Assembly (NCBI RefSeq): GCF_001182825.2
Contig: NZ_LFYO02000002.1
Span: forward strand, 248,001 to 312,000
DNA from: Streptococcus sp. X13SY08
Lineage (GTDB): Bacteria > Bacillota > Bacilli > Lactobacillales > Streptococcaceae
Direction: 5' to 3'
DNA length: 64,000 nt
The stretch's first letter is position 1. Each line of letters opens with the position of its first letter. Below the pieces are notes generated by a model. It was not told the origin of the DNA. It did not search any database and saw only the letters and a list, made by a program, of their open reading frames with translations. The position numbers and the translations under genes were made by a program. Of this stretch, positions 10,063 to 20,018 are shown piece by piece.

Positions 10063-11211
10063 ATGAAACATATATTTATTATTGGTAGCCGTGGCCTACC
10101 TGCTCAATATGGCGGGTTTGAGACTTTTGTAGAGCAGCTCGTTTCGCATCAGGTTTCTAACCACATTCGCTATCATGTGGCTTGTCTTTCAGATACTAGC
10201 CACCATCAACATACAACTTATAAAGGAGCCGATTGTTTCACCATCAATCCTCCAAAACTAGGACCAGCCCGCGTCATTGCATATGATATGATGGCCATTT
10301 CCTATGCCTTAGAATTGATAAAAAAAGAAGCCATTGCGCAGCCGATTTTTTATATTTTGGGGAATACCATTGGCGCCTTTATTGCGCCATTTGCCAAGAA
10401 AATTCATGCAGTGGGTGGCAAACTTTTTGTCAATCCAGATGGTTTAGAATGGAAGCGGGCTAAGTGGTCTAAACCTGTACAAACCTATCTCAAGCATTCT
10501 GAAAAAGTGGTGACCCAGTATGCAGATTTGGTGATCGCAGATAATGAAGGGATTAAGTCTTATATCCAAAAAGCCTATCCTTGGTCAAAAACAATTTTCA
10601 TTGCTTATGGGACAGACTTATCACCGACTAACTTACATCAGGAAAGCCCTCAAGTTCGTGACTTTTTTGCAAAATGGAATTTGAAAGAAAAAGGTTATTA
10701 CCTGATTATTGGTCGATTTGTCCCTGAAAATAATTATGAAACGATTATTCGTGAGTTTATGAGGTCTCAGACTCGGCGTGATTTGGTCATTGTCTGCAAT
10801 CATAAAGGTTCTGCTTATTTTGAAACGTTGAAAGAAGCTACTGGCTTTGAAAAGGATGAGCGTATAAAATTTGTTGGAACGGTTTATGACCAGAACTTGC
10901 TCAAATATCTTCGACAGGAAACGCGTGCTTACGTGCATGGTCATGAAGTCGGTGGGACCAATCCAAGTCTTTTAGAAGCTCTTGCTCAGACCAATGAAAA
11001 TTTGATTTTAGGAGTTGACTTCAATAAAAAAGTTGCCTTGGATGCAGTTCATTATTGGGACAAGGCTAGTGGCTCTTTATCGACTCTGATTGACAAAGTT
11101 GATCAGCAAGAAGAAAGACTAGACTTGGGTCAAAAAGCCAAGACACATATGCAAGGCCGCTACACTTGGGAGGAAATTGTCCGCCAATACGAGGACTTAT
11201 TTTTATCATGA
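10063..11211 (+). CDS. rgpA: DUF1972 rhamnosyltransferase, RgpA/GacB-like
   Basis: Starts the rhamnose-polysaccharide assembly genes. In group A streptococci the homologue (GacB) transfers the first rhamnose onto the lipid-linked GlcNAc acceptor. The 382 residues open with IIGSRGLPAQYGGFETF, the hallmark of the DUF1972 N-terminal domain. A GT-B C-terminal half follows, with the nucleotide-sugar segment HGHEVGGTNPSLLEAL (about residues 295-310). The gene overlaps the next one by ATGA, so translation is coupled. Assignment is from the family and the neighbouring genes. Confidence 0.9.
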   Translation: MKHIFIIGSRGLPAQYGGFETFVEQLVSHQVSNHIRYHVACLSDTSHHQHTTYKGADCFTINPPKLGPARVIAYDMMAISYALELIKKEAIAQPIFYILGNTIGAFIAPFAKKIHAVGGKLFVNPDGLEWKRAKWSKPVQTYLKHSEKVVTQYADLVIADNEGIKSYIQKAYPWSKTIFIAYGTDLSPTNLHQESPQVRDFFAKWNLKEKGYYLIIGRFVPENNYETIIREFMRSQTRRDLVIVCNHKGSAYFETLKEATGFEKDERIKFVGTVYDQNLLKYLRQETRAYVHGHEVGGTNPSLLEALAQTNENLILGVDFNKKVALDAVHYWDKASGSLSTLIDKVDQQEERLDLGQKAKTHMQGRYTWEEIVRQYEDLFLS

Positions 11212-12137
11212 AAGTAAATATAGTATTGTCCACCTATAATGGTGAGCAATTTTTAGCAGAGCAAATCAAGAGTATTCAAGAGCAAACCTTTACTGACTGG
11301 AATCTATTGATTCGCGATGATGGTTCAACCGATGCAACGCATGAAATCATTCGGCGATTTGTAAACGAAGATGATCGCATTCGCTGGATTAATGAAAAAA
11401 CAGTGGAAAATCTTGGTGTAATCAAAAGTTTCTATGCCTTGATAAAGTACGAGGAAGCAGATGTTTATTTCTTCAGTGACCAAGACGATATCTGGTTGTC
11501 TGAAAAAATTCAACTAGCTTTGGATGAAGCAGATTTGTATTTGGATGAAGAACCACTGATGATTTATACAGACTTAAAGGTGGTGGACCAAGACTTACAA
11601 GTCTTGAGCGAGAGTATGATTCGTACACAATCCGATCATGCCAATACTGAATTGGTGCAAGAGCTAACCGAAAATACCGTAACAGGTGGTGTCGCGATGA
11701 TCAACTATGCTCTAGCACAGTTATGGAATGAGACAGATGACATTCTCATGCATGACTGGTACTTGGCGTTGCTAGCGACCGCATTTGGGAAGCTGGTTTA
11801 TATTGATGTGCCAACGGAGCTCTATCGCCAACATGACAATAATGTGTTGGGAGCGCGTACTTGGTCTAAACGAATGTATAAATGGTTACGCCCGCAATTG
11901 TTATTTTCCATGTATTGGGATTTAATCAAACGTAGCCAGACGCAAGCCCGCCATCTTTTAGCTCTGCCATTGTCCAAAGAAAAAAGAGAAGTCATAGAAT
12001 CTTTTGTGACCGTTATGGATCAAGGGATGATGCAGCGATTTAAGACTTTAAAAAAATATGGTTTGCAAAAAAATAAGGCATTTCATACCTTTGTATTTAC
12101 CTGTCTGATTGTGACAAAATTTGCCTATAAGGAGTAA
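11208..12137 (+). CDS. rgpB: GT2 rhamnosyltransferase, RgpB/GacC-like
   Basis: 309-residue family 2 glycosyltransferase. The nucleotide-sugar and metal motifs RDDGSTD (about 39-45) and SDQDDIW (about 97-103) are clear. In the characterised gac/rgp clusters this position holds the alpha-1,3-rhamnosyltransferase that extends the primer. The ATG at 11208 overlaps the rgpA stop (ATGA); an earlier in-frame ATG at 11166 lies inside rgpA and is not used in homologues. Confidence 0.88.
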   Translation: MKVNIVLSTYNGEQFLAEQIKSIQEQTFTDWNLLIRDDGSTDATHEIIRRFVNEDDRIRWINEKTVENLGVIKSFYALIKYEEADVYFFSDQDDIWLSEKIQLALDEADLYLDEEPLMIYTDLKVVDQDLQVLSESMIRTQSDHANTELVQELTENTVTGGVAMINYALAQLWNETDDILMHDWYLALLATAFGKLVYIDVPTELYRQHDNNVLGARTWSKRMYKWLRPQLLFSMYWDLIKRSQTQARHLLALPLSKEKREVIESFVTVMDQGMMQRFKTLKKYGLQKNKAFHTFVFTCLIVTKFAYKE

Positions 12138-12139
12138 AA

Positions 12140-12943
12140 ATGGATATTCTTTCCAAGAAAAATCGAATTCTCTTAAAAGAATTGATTAAAACTGATTTTA
12201 AATTACGTTACCAAGGTTCCGTTGTCGGCTATCTCTGGTCTATTTTGAAGCCGCTCATGATGTTTGCGATTATGTATGTGGTGTTTGTTCGTTTCCTTCC
12301 CTTGGGTGGCAATGTGCCCCACTGGGCAGTGGCCCTTTTATTAGGGAACGTTGTTTGGTCTTTCTTTTCAGAAGCGGCCAATATGGGTATGGTGTCTATT
12401 GTTAGCCGTGGGGATTTACTCCGTAAATTGAGTTTTTCTAAGCATATTATCGTTCTATCAGCCATCTGTGGTGCCATGATTAACTTCGGAATCAACTTGA
12501 TTGTTGTCTTGATTTTTTCCATATTGAATGGTGTATCCATTTCGTGGAATGCAATTTTGGCAATCCCTCTATTTTTGGAACTCTTCTTACTAGCTTTTGG
12601 TTTAGCTTTGCTCTTGTCTACATTATTTGTAAAATTCCGGGATTTAGGACAAATCTGGGAAGTGGTTATGCAGGCTGGAATGTATGCGACACCGATCATC
12701 TATCCGATTACCATCATTACTGAAAAAAGTATGGTTGCAGCAAAAATTATGATGTTAAGTCCATTGGCTCAAATTATCCAAGATTTACGTTATTTGTTGA
12801 TTGATACAGCGAATGTTACTATTTGGCAAATGTCCAATCACTGGTGGTATATCATGATTCCTTACTTAATTCCTGTTGTGGTTTTTGTGGTTGGCTTGAC
12901 GGTTTTCAATCGCAGTGCTAAACGTTTTGCGGAGATTATTTAA
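12140..12943 (+). CDS. rgpC: Polysaccharide ABC exporter, permease
   Basis: 267-residue ABC2-type membrane permease that exports the lipid-linked rhamnan across the membrane with RgpD. The N-terminal amphipathic segment LIKTDFKLRYQGSVVGYLWS is characteristic of O-antigen/teichoic-acid type permeases, and about six transmembrane segments follow. AAGGAG precedes the ATG. The stop overlaps the rgpD ATG by one base. Confidence 0.92.
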   Translation: MDILSKKNRILLKELIKTDFKLRYQGSVVGYLWSILKPLMMFAIMYVVFVRFLPLGGNVPHWAVALLLGNVVWSFFSEAANMGMVSIVSRGDLLRKLSFSKHIIVLSAICGAMINFGINLIVVLIFSILNGVSISWNAILAIPLFLELFLLAFGLALLLSTLFVKFRDLGQIWEVVMQAGMYATPIIYPITIITEKSMVAAKIMMLSPLAQIIQDLRYLLIDTANVTIWQMSNHWWYIMIPYLIPVVVFVVGLTVFNRSAKRFAEII

Positions 12944-14190
12944 TGACAGAAAAAAATATTGCAGTAAAAATTGAACATGTCAGCAAGTATTTTCGCTTGC
13001 CGACAGAACATACCCATAGTCTAAGAACGGCTATGGTCAATCGCTTCAAAGGCATTAAAGGATATCGTGAACAACATGTTTTACGTGATATTTCTTTTGA
13101 AGTGGAAAAAGGAGATTTCTTTGGAATCGTAGGACGAAATGGTTCTGGGAAATCCACTTTATTGAAAATTATTTCGCAAATTTATGTTCCTGAAAAAGGG
13201 ACTGTTGAAATTGATGGGAAATTGGTTTCATTCATCGAGCTGGGGGTTGGTTTCAATCCAGAATTGACCGGACGTGAAAATGTCTACATGAACGGTGCCA
13301 TGCTGGGCTTTACTACAGAAGAAGTAGATGCCATGTATGATGATATTGTTGAGTTTGCTGAACTCAAAGATTTCATGAACCAAAAACTTAAAAATTACTC
13401 TAGTGGGATGCAGGTTCGTTTAGCTTTCTCTGTTGCCATCAAAGCCCAAGGTGATATTCTTATTTTGGATGAAGTTTTAGCCGTAGGTGATGAGGCCTTT
13501 CAGCGTAAATGTAACGACTATTTCATGGAGCGTAAAAAATCAGGGAAGACAACCATTCTCGTAACCCATGATATGGGTGCCGTTAAAAAATACTGTAATC
13601 GAGCAGTGTTGATTGAAAATGGTTTGGTGAAAGCCTATGGTGATCCAAGCGACGTTGCTAACCAGTATAGTTTGGACAATACAGTGGTATCAGTAGCTAC
13701 TGATAAAGAAAATACAGACCAATCAGAGGAGTCCAATGACGAGGCTTCACAGGAGAAGACAACCTTTCTCGTTGATAATCTAAAAGTAAAACTCTTGTCA
13801 CCTGTTAAAGTCACGCAAAACGACCAAGTAGAATTTGAAATCTCTTACGACGTCTTGGAAGATATTGAAGCGCATCCAGTCTTTTCGATGACAGATATTG
13901 ATCGAAATATTTGGATTTACAATGATAATGCATATGATACACCAACGAAGACAAAAGGGCATAAGGTTCTACGTTACTCATGTAGCCTTGCAGCGGTCAA
14001 CGATATTAAGCTGAAGCTCCAAGTGACGATTTTGGGTAAATACAGAGAAATGTTGGCATATGCTAATTCTGAAAATGCCCCTATCATCATGGTGACGCGG
14101 TCAGATATTGAAAAAGAAGATTTTTCAGCAATGGATTCGGCTGCAGGACTCATTCGTAGAAATGGAAGTTGGCGGATTACTGAAAAATAG
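12943..14190 (+). CDS. rgpD: Polysaccharide ABC exporter, ATPase
   Basis: 415 residues. The nucleotide-binding domain has Walker A GRNGSGKST at 64-72, signature YSSGMQVRLAF and Walker B ILILDEVLAVGDE. After about residue 250 there is a linker rich in acidic residues, then a Wzt_C-like carbohydrate-binding domain to the end, as in exporters that recognise a finished or capped polysaccharide. It partners with RgpC. Confidence 0.92.
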   Translation: MTEKNIAVKIEHVSKYFRLPTEHTHSLRTAMVNRFKGIKGYREQHVLRDISFEVEKGDFFGIVGRNGSGKSTLLKIISQIYVPEKGTVEIDGKLVSFIELGVGFNPELTGRENVYMNGAMLGFTTEEVDAMYDDIVEFAELKDFMNQKLKNYSSGMQVRLAFSVAIKAQGDILILDEVLAVGDEAFQRKCNDYFMERKKSGKTTILVTHDMGAVKKYCNRAVLIENGLVKAYGDPSDVANQYSLDNTVVSVATDKENTDQSEESNDEASQEKTTFLVDNLKVKLLSPVKVTQNDQVEFEISYDVLEDIEAHPVFSMTDIDRNIWIYNDNAYDTPTKTKGHKVLRYSCSLAAVNDIKLKLQVTILGKYREMLAYANSENAPIIMVTRSDIEKEDFSAMDSAAGLIRRNGSWRITEK

Positions 14191-14201
14191 GAGGAAATAG
14201 A

Positions 14202-15620
14202 ATGCAACCTCTTGTATCTATTGTTTGTACGGTATACAGTAAAGCGCCCTGGCTTTCGAAAACAATTGACAGTTTTTTAAAGCAGGAAACAGATTTTCCT
14301 TTTGATATCATTCTCATTGACGATTGTTCAACGGATGGTTCAAAAGCAATTATTCAAGAATATGTTCAAAAATATCCTCTTCAAATTAAGGCATTTTTCA
14401 ATGATGAGAATATGGGAATTGCACGAACTTGGTTGAAAGTTTGTGACCTAGTATCTGCTCAGTATCTTGCACGGTGCGATGGAGATGATTATTGGACGGA
14501 TTCGTTGAAATTGCAGAAGCAAGTGGAAACTCTAAAAGCTAACCCAAAATCAAAATGGTCAAGTACAGATGTAGATTTTGTTAATGAAATTGGTGAAATC
14601 ATGGGGGCTTCTATTTTTGAAAGTCAGCAAATGCCCTATGTACATGATTTTGAAACGATGTTAGCTACGAGAGGTTTTTTAGCTCCATCAACTTGGTTAG
14701 TGGATACTAAATTAATTCAAGAAGTGAATCATGGAATTGATTTAGATACTGCGGATGATACATTCGATATCCAACTCGATTTGTTTGAAAAAACAGAACT
14801 CACTTATTTGCCGCAATCAACGGTAGCTTATCGTGTGAACCAAGGGTCGGATTCTCGACCAACTGACTTTGAGAAGATTCATAATCGATTTAATAAATTA
14901 TTAGCCACTCAAAAAAAATACTTAGATAAGTATCCTAATAGTGATTATCGAAAAATGTTAGACATTCTGTTAGAACGGAACAACCGATATGAACTAGAGT
15001 TAACAAGGCAAGCTGCGGGATTGGAACAACTTGGATTTGAACGTGTAACCATTTATTACGACCAAGATGGACAGGGATTCAACCAAGAAGGGATTCAACA
15101 ATTTTCCTTGTCTAATAAGGATGAGATTGGGTTAACTTTACCTGAAAATTGTCATCGTATCCGTATTGATTTATCAGAAAAACCTAGTTTTTACGATAGC
15201 GTCGCCTTAATTGCTAGAGATACAGGAACGCAAATTTTACCAGCTTATACTAATGGAATTGCTTTAGGAAATGCCATTGTTTTCCCAAATCCAGATCCGC
15301 AAATGATTTTTGAATTACCGCAAAATCAGTATGGTCAAAACTTTGTGCTAACTTATCAAACCAGTCAAATCAATGATGTCTACGCACCAGATTACATCGG
15401 AAAAAATTTGGCTCAGAAATTGTCAGATTTGAAAGGTGCACAACATGTCCTGTTAAAAGAAAAAATAGTTCTGTTAACTCAACAAAAAGATTTAGAAACC
15501 AAAATTGAAGAACAGCGAGAATCTCTGGAGCGGATTACTCAATTGTATCACGGTGCAATCGGTTCCCGTCGCTGGATTATCCCTACCAAAATTATCAATT
15601 TCCTTAGGAGAAAAAAATGA
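14202..15620 (+). CDS. rgpE: GT2 glycosyltransferase, RgpE-like
   Basis: 472-residue glycosyltransferase. The N-terminal GT2 domain (about 1-230) has IDDCSTDGS and RCDGDDYW motifs. The middle region has a beta-rich stretch of unknown role. Residues about 420-455 form a predicted coiled coil (KEKIVLLTQQKDLETKI) before the basic C-terminal tail. Position and domain match RgpE of S. mutans-type rgp operons, but the extra C-terminal half makes the exact linkage uncertain. GGAGG precedes the ATG, and the stop overlaps rgpF by 4 nt. Confidence 0.8.
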   Translation: MQPLVSIVCTVYSKAPWLSKTIDSFLKQETDFPFDIILIDDCSTDGSKAIIQEYVQKYPLQIKAFFNDENMGIARTWLKVCDLVSAQYLARCDGDDYWTDSLKLQKQVETLKANPKSKWSSTDVDFVNEIGEIMGASIFESQQMPYVHDFETMLATRGFLAPSTWLVDTKLIQEVNHGIDLDTADDTFDIQLDLFEKTELTYLPQSTVAYRVNQGSDSRPTDFEKIHNRFNKLLATQKKYLDKYPNSDYRKMLDILLERNNRYELELTRQAAGLEQLGFERVTIYYDQDGQGFNQEGIQQFSLSNKDEIGLTLPENCHRIRIDLSEKPSFYDSVALIARDTGTQILPAYTNGIALGNAIVFPNPDPQMIFELPQNQYGQNFVLTYQTSQINDVYAPDYIGKNLAQKLSDLKGAQHVLLKEKIVLLTQQKDLETKIEEQRESLERITQLYHGAIGSRRWIIPTKIINFLRRKK

Positions 15621-17365
15621 AGCGCCTGCTTTTATACGTTCATTTTAATAAATACCAATCGCTTAGTTCGCATGTCATCTACCAGTTAGAGAAGATGCGT
15701 CCGCTTTTTTCGCGTCTTGTCTTTATTAGTAACAGCCCTATATCAGCAAAAGACCAAGAGTACTTGCAAGGTAATCACTTGATAGATGATTTTTTGCAAC
15801 GGGAAAATATTGGATTTGATTTTGCTGCTTGGCGAGACGGGATGAATCATATTGGTTTTGAAAATCTAGCAGATTATGACTCGATTACTGTGATGAATGA
15901 TACTTGCTTCGGTCCTTTATGGGATATGACACCGATCTATCATCGATTTGAAAATGATCCAGAGATAGATTTTTGGGGAATGACCAATTTCCGTAAGACA
16001 GCTGCTTTTCAAGAGCATATACAAAGTTACTATCTCTCTTTTTCTAAAGAAGTGGTTTCATCACAGGCATTTCAACACTTTTGGATCAATGTACAAAATT
16101 ACACAGCTGTCCAAGATGTCATTGACCATTATGAAACGCAAGTAACGACTAGTCTGACAGATGCCGGTTTTAAGTATAAAACTGTTTTTGATACAGTGGA
16201 TGCGGATACGACTGGTATGTTGCATCCTGATTTTTCTTATTACAATCCAACGGCAATTCTGAAACATAAAGTTCCTTTTATTAAGGTAAAAACAATTGAT
16301 GCAAATCAACATATTACTCCTTATATCCTGCATCAAATTGAGCTAGAGTCTGAATACCCTGTTGATTTGATTGTGTCACACATGTCTAAAATCAACCATC
16401 CAGATTTCAAATACCTTTTAGGGCGTAAATATCTGCAACCAGCACAAGCTGATTTATCTGGACAAAAAGTGGCGGTTCATCTTCATGTTTTTTATGTAGA
16501 TTTGTTGCAAGAATTTTTAGATGCTTTTAGAGCGTTCGATTTTGCTTATGATCTCTTTATTACGACGGACATTGAAGCAAAACGCTCTGAGATTGAAGCT
16601 GTTTTAGCGGAAAATCAGACCAGTGCAGCTATTTTTGTTACTGGAAATATTGGTCGTGACGTACTTCCTATGCTTAAATTAAAAGAGCAGTTGGAACAAT
16701 ATGATTACGTTGGGCATTTCCACACCAAAAAATCGAAAGAAGCTGATTTTTGGGCAGGAGAATCATGGCGTAAAGAACTAATTTCCATGCTAGTTCGCCC
16801 TGCTAACCATATCCTGTCTAACTTTGTGCAGCACGAGGATCTTGGTCTTGTCATTGCTGATATTCCAAGTTTCTTCCGTTACAATAAAATTGTTGACGCT
16901 TATAATGAGCACCAAATTGCACCAGCTATGAAAGATTTATGGCAAAAAATGGGCATGCAGAAGTCTATTGATTTTGGAGCTTTTCCTACTTTTGTGATGT
17001 CTTATGGAACTTATGTTTGGTTCAAATACGATGCTCTTAAGCCACTGTTTGATTTGGATTTAAAAGAAGAAGATGTCCCAGCGGAGCCCTTGCCACAGAA
17101 TTCAGTTTTACATGCTATTGAGCGTCTCTTGGTTTATATTGCTTGGGACCGTCAATACGATTTCAGAATTTCACAAAATCCAGTAGCCTTGACGCCGTTT
17201 ATTGATAATAAATTGCTCAACGAGCGTGGAGATGCACTTCCGCATACCTATGTTAATTTTGACCATTTGGGTGGCATCAAAGGAGCAGCAAAGTATATTA
17301 TTATTGGCCCAGCGCGTGCTATGAAATATATTGTGAAACGATTGATGCATAAAATGAAGTCTTGA
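15617..17365 (+). CDS. rgpF: RgpF family rhamnan synthesis protein
   Basis: 582-residue protein matching the RgpF family (rhamnan synthesis protein F). It starts with LYVHFNKYQSLSSHVIYQLE and contains a NIGFDFAAWRDG motif and GNIGRDVLPML, both typical of this family, which has tandem glycosyltransferase-like halves. In characterised clusters RgpF/GacG polymerises the rhamnan backbone. The ATG overlaps the previous stop (ATGA). Confidence 0.9.
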   Translation: MKRLLLYVHFNKYQSLSSHVIYQLEKMRPLFSRLVFISNSPISAKDQEYLQGNHLIDDFLQRENIGFDFAAWRDGMNHIGFENLADYDSITVMNDTCFGPLWDMTPIYHRFENDPEIDFWGMTNFRKTAAFQEHIQSYYLSFSKEVVSSQAFQHFWINVQNYTAVQDVIDHYETQVTTSLTDAGFKYKTVFDTVDADTTGMLHPDFSYYNPTAILKHKVPFIKVKTIDANQHITPYILHQIELESEYPVDLIVSHMSKINHPDFKYLLGRKYLQPAQADLSGQKVAVHLHVFYVDLLQEFLDAFRAFDFAYDLFITTDIEAKRSEIEAVLAENQTSAAIFVTGNIGRDVLPMLKLKEQLEQYDYVGHFHTKKSKEADFWAGESWRKELISMLVRPANHILSNFVQHEDLGLVIADIPSFFRYNKIVDAYNEHQIAPAMKDLWQKMGMQKSIDFGAFPTFVMSYGTYVWFKYDALKPLFDLDLKEEDVPAEPLPQNSVLHAIERLLVYIAWDRQYDFRISQNPVALTPFIDNKLLNERGDALPHTYVNFDHLGGIKGAAKYIIIGPARAMKYIVKRLMHKMKS

Positions 17366-17404
17366 TAAATGAAAATTAGTTAGGAGATTGAAAAAGACAC
17401 TATA

Positions 17405-20008
17405 ATGAAAAACATATTTAAAAAAAATATCTTTTCAAGAGGTCAAATATTTGTTAGTTTATTAATTATTCTTTTGATGTCAGTTTTTTTATTCCTTTTT
17501 CGAAATGAATTTTATACAGGAATAAATAGTGGAAATATAAAAATTGTTGCTTCAAGTGAAAAAAATGAGTCTTCTATTGCCACTGATGAAAATATTCAAG
17601 ATATTGTTGTGAATGGTTTTAAGACGACAGGTTTTCAAAGGAATGATTGGATTACCGAAGATAGTACTCACTTAGTGGAACAAACTTACTATTCCAGCGG
17701 TGAAGAACAGGTGATAGAGATTCAAGCGGATACTCCAATAGTTACTTTGTCCTTTATTAGTCAAAATATGCCAACAGGTGGAATTTTACAGGTATATGTA
17801 GATGATCAACTCCATACAGAAATAGATTCATTTGCTTCAGAGCAGTCTCTTGATTCTCATACCTATGTATTTCCAGGCGTAATAAGGGTCACTAAGGATA
17901 ATGTTCTTTGGTATCTAGGGACCATCGTGCTAATCGTATTTTCTATCGTTTTTGTTTACAAGAGATTATACGAACAGTTAACCATCAAAGATGGTGTTGT
18001 ATGGATAATATTATCAGCTCTTTCATTCTTTGTAATGAGTTGGGCTTTTCAACATCACACCTTAGGATATGTTGATTTTTGGAAAAATACATTTGGAGAT
18101 CTCACCCTTTTCATTTTACTTCCAGTTATTTTCGCACTGTTACTTATTTGTTTTAAAGTCTTATATTATTGGTCGCAAACAGGGGACGCTGCGAAAATAG
18201 TCAACAAATGTATCACAGCTGCCACTTATGCTAGTGTTCCATTTCTTACTTTTTACATTATTGAAAATGGGTACTCATCTTATTTGAATGTTGAATCCTC
18301 ATTTGTTTTATATAATCTAGTTGCTTACATAGCAATTTATCTGGTGTTTTCGTGGCTATTTGGAAGTTTTAAACCAGCTGGCGTTCTATTATTAACAATG
18401 GCATTGATATTTGGAGTGATGACAAATATCTTGATTGGAACGCGTAGTGAACCACTCTTGCCACATCACTTTTATCAGTTGACAACTGGCCTCAGCGTTG
18501 CAGGTAAAACAACATATGTCTTTAATAACCGTGTATTGCAGAGTTTTTTATTGACTTTTTTAAGTGCTGGTATTCTATTATTGAATCCAGAGAAACTAAA
18601 TGGGTTCAGTTACCTAGTAGCAAAAAAACAATTAAGTAGGAAGTGGAAGTGGTCTGCAAGACTGGCATCTGTTATCCTCGCTATCCTTTTTGGACTATTT
18701 TTATTGCCAAACATGCTATTAGGGTATGCTTGGCAAGCCGATTTTGAGTTAAATACACAGCGAATGCAATCAACCTACGCTAAGAAAGGATTCTATTTAG
18801 CGTTTTCACATTATTATCTAAGTGCGCAGTTGGAAAAACCTGAGAATTATGGGAATGATACTGTTGAAGAAATTTTCTCTAATTATAAGAAAATTGAGTC
18901 GACCTCCAGCCAAATGCCAAATATTATTATCATTCAAAATGAATCACAGTCTGATTATACTCAACTGACTAACCTTGAATTTTCTGTAGATCCCATGGAG
19001 TTCCAACATTCTTTGACAGAAAATTCCATTTCAGGGGAAACCTATGTTTCTGTATTTGGTGGAGGTACCTCTAATACCGAATATGAGATGCTGACAAGTA
19101 ATGCTTTAGCAGGACTACCGCTCAATATTTTTCCATTTCAACAATTAGTCAATGGAAAATCTGATAGCTTGGCATGGACTTTATCAAACTATGGTTATGA
19201 AACAGTCGCCATGCATCCAGAAACGAAGAATAATTATCGTCGCGAACGTGTCTATGATTATCTTGGGTTTGATTCCCGTTATTTTAAAGACTCAGAGCCA
19301 TCTATCATGAAGTTAATTGGAGACGTAGAGTATGAGCGTGGATTTATGTCTGACAAATCACTTTATAAGGGGATTCAGAAGTTATTAGAAACAAAATCAT
19401 CCAATCAACCCCTATTTAATTTTGTCGTGACAATGCAGGGACATGGGAGTTACGCAAGTAGTCCAGCCGACTATGAGCGTACCGTTACCGTTACAAATGT
19501 TCCAGAACAAAATGATCCTGCCACAGAATATCTAACTAGCTTGAAAAGTAGTGATGCGGCTCTTAAAGATTTGGTAACTTTCTTAAAATCTTATAAAGAA
19601 CCAACTGTCTTAGTAATGTATGGTGATCATCATCCAACATTAAGTAGTGAATTTTTTGGAAATTATATGGATAAAACCGATCCGAGTGCAAAATATCAAA
19701 CACCACTCATCATTTGGAGTAATTTTGATATTCCTGAGCAAACAGATGTTTCACTAAGTGTTAATTATCTTGTGCCGTACTTATTGGCTATGCTATCAGA
19801 AACAGATCATCAAGTGCCAATTTCATCTTATTACAACTACATGTATCAGCTATATAAAGAAGTACCGATTCAAATGACATGGGGATATTACGATGCACAA
19901 AACAACTTTATGGATTCGCCTCTAAATTCAGATTTGCTTCAAGACTACCCAAACATACTGTACAATCATGTTGAAGATAGCAAACATTTTCTAAACTATT
20001 ATCAATAA
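17405..20008 (+). CDS. LTA-synthase-like glycerol-phosphate transferase, GacH-like
   Basis: 867-residue membrane protein of the alkaline-phosphatase/sulfatase superfamily. There is one N-terminal transmembrane segment, an extracytoplasmic region to about residue 165, a block of transmembrane helices to about 445, then the catalytic ectodomain. The ectodomain has IIIQNES, GGGTSNTEYEML (candidate catalytic Thr at residue 555), QGHGSY and VMYGDHHP. In group A streptococci GacH at this position adds sn-glycerol-1-phosphate to the polysaccharide side chain. I infer the same reaction here; the acceptor sugar is unknown. Confidence 0.85.
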   Translation: MKNIFKKNIFSRGQIFVSLLIILLMSVFLFLFRNEFYTGINSGNIKIVASSEKNESSIATDENIQDIVVNGFKTTGFQRNDWITEDSTHLVEQTYYSSGEEQVIEIQADTPIVTLSFISQNMPTGGILQVYVDDQLHTEIDSFASEQSLDSHTYVFPGVIRVTKDNVLWYLGTIVLIVFSIVFVYKRLYEQLTIKDGVVWIILSALSFFVMSWAFQHHTLGYVDFWKNTFGDLTLFILLPVIFALLLICFKVLYYWSQTGDAAKIVNKCITAATYASVPFLTFYIIENGYSSYLNVESSFVLYNLVAYIAIYLVFSWLFGSFKPAGVLLLTMALIFGVMTNILIGTRSEPLLPHHFYQLTTGLSVAGKTTYVFNNRVLQSFLLTFLSAGILLLNPEKLNGFSYLVAKKQLSRKWKWSARLASVILAILFGLFLLPNMLLGYAWQADFELNTQRMQSTYAKKGFYLAFSHYYLSAQLEKPENYGNDTVEEIFSNYKKIESTSSQMPNIIIIQNESQSDYTQLTNLEFSVDPMEFQHSLTENSISGETYVSVFGGGTSNTEYEMLTSNALAGLPLNIFPFQQLVNGKSDSLAWTLSNYGYETVAMHPETKNNYRRERVYDYLGFDSRYFKDSEPSIMKLIGDVEYERGFMSDKSLYKGIQKLLETKSSNQPLFNFVVTMQGHGSYASSPADYERTVTVTNVPEQNDPATEYLTSLKSSDAALKDLVTFLKSYKEPTVLVMYGDHHPTLSSEFFGNYMDKTDPSAKYQTPLIIWSNFDIPEQTDVSLSVNYLVPYLLAMLSETDHQVPISSYYNYMYQLYKEVPIQMTWGYYDAQNNFMDSPLNSDLLQDYPNILYNHVEDSKHFLNYYQ

Positions 20009-20018
20009 AGGAGACAAA

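Noticed and set aside
12229-12699. 156-codon ORF antisense to rgpC
   Set aside because: Antisense shadow of a conserved membrane gene; composition mirrors the hydrophobic codons on the other strand.
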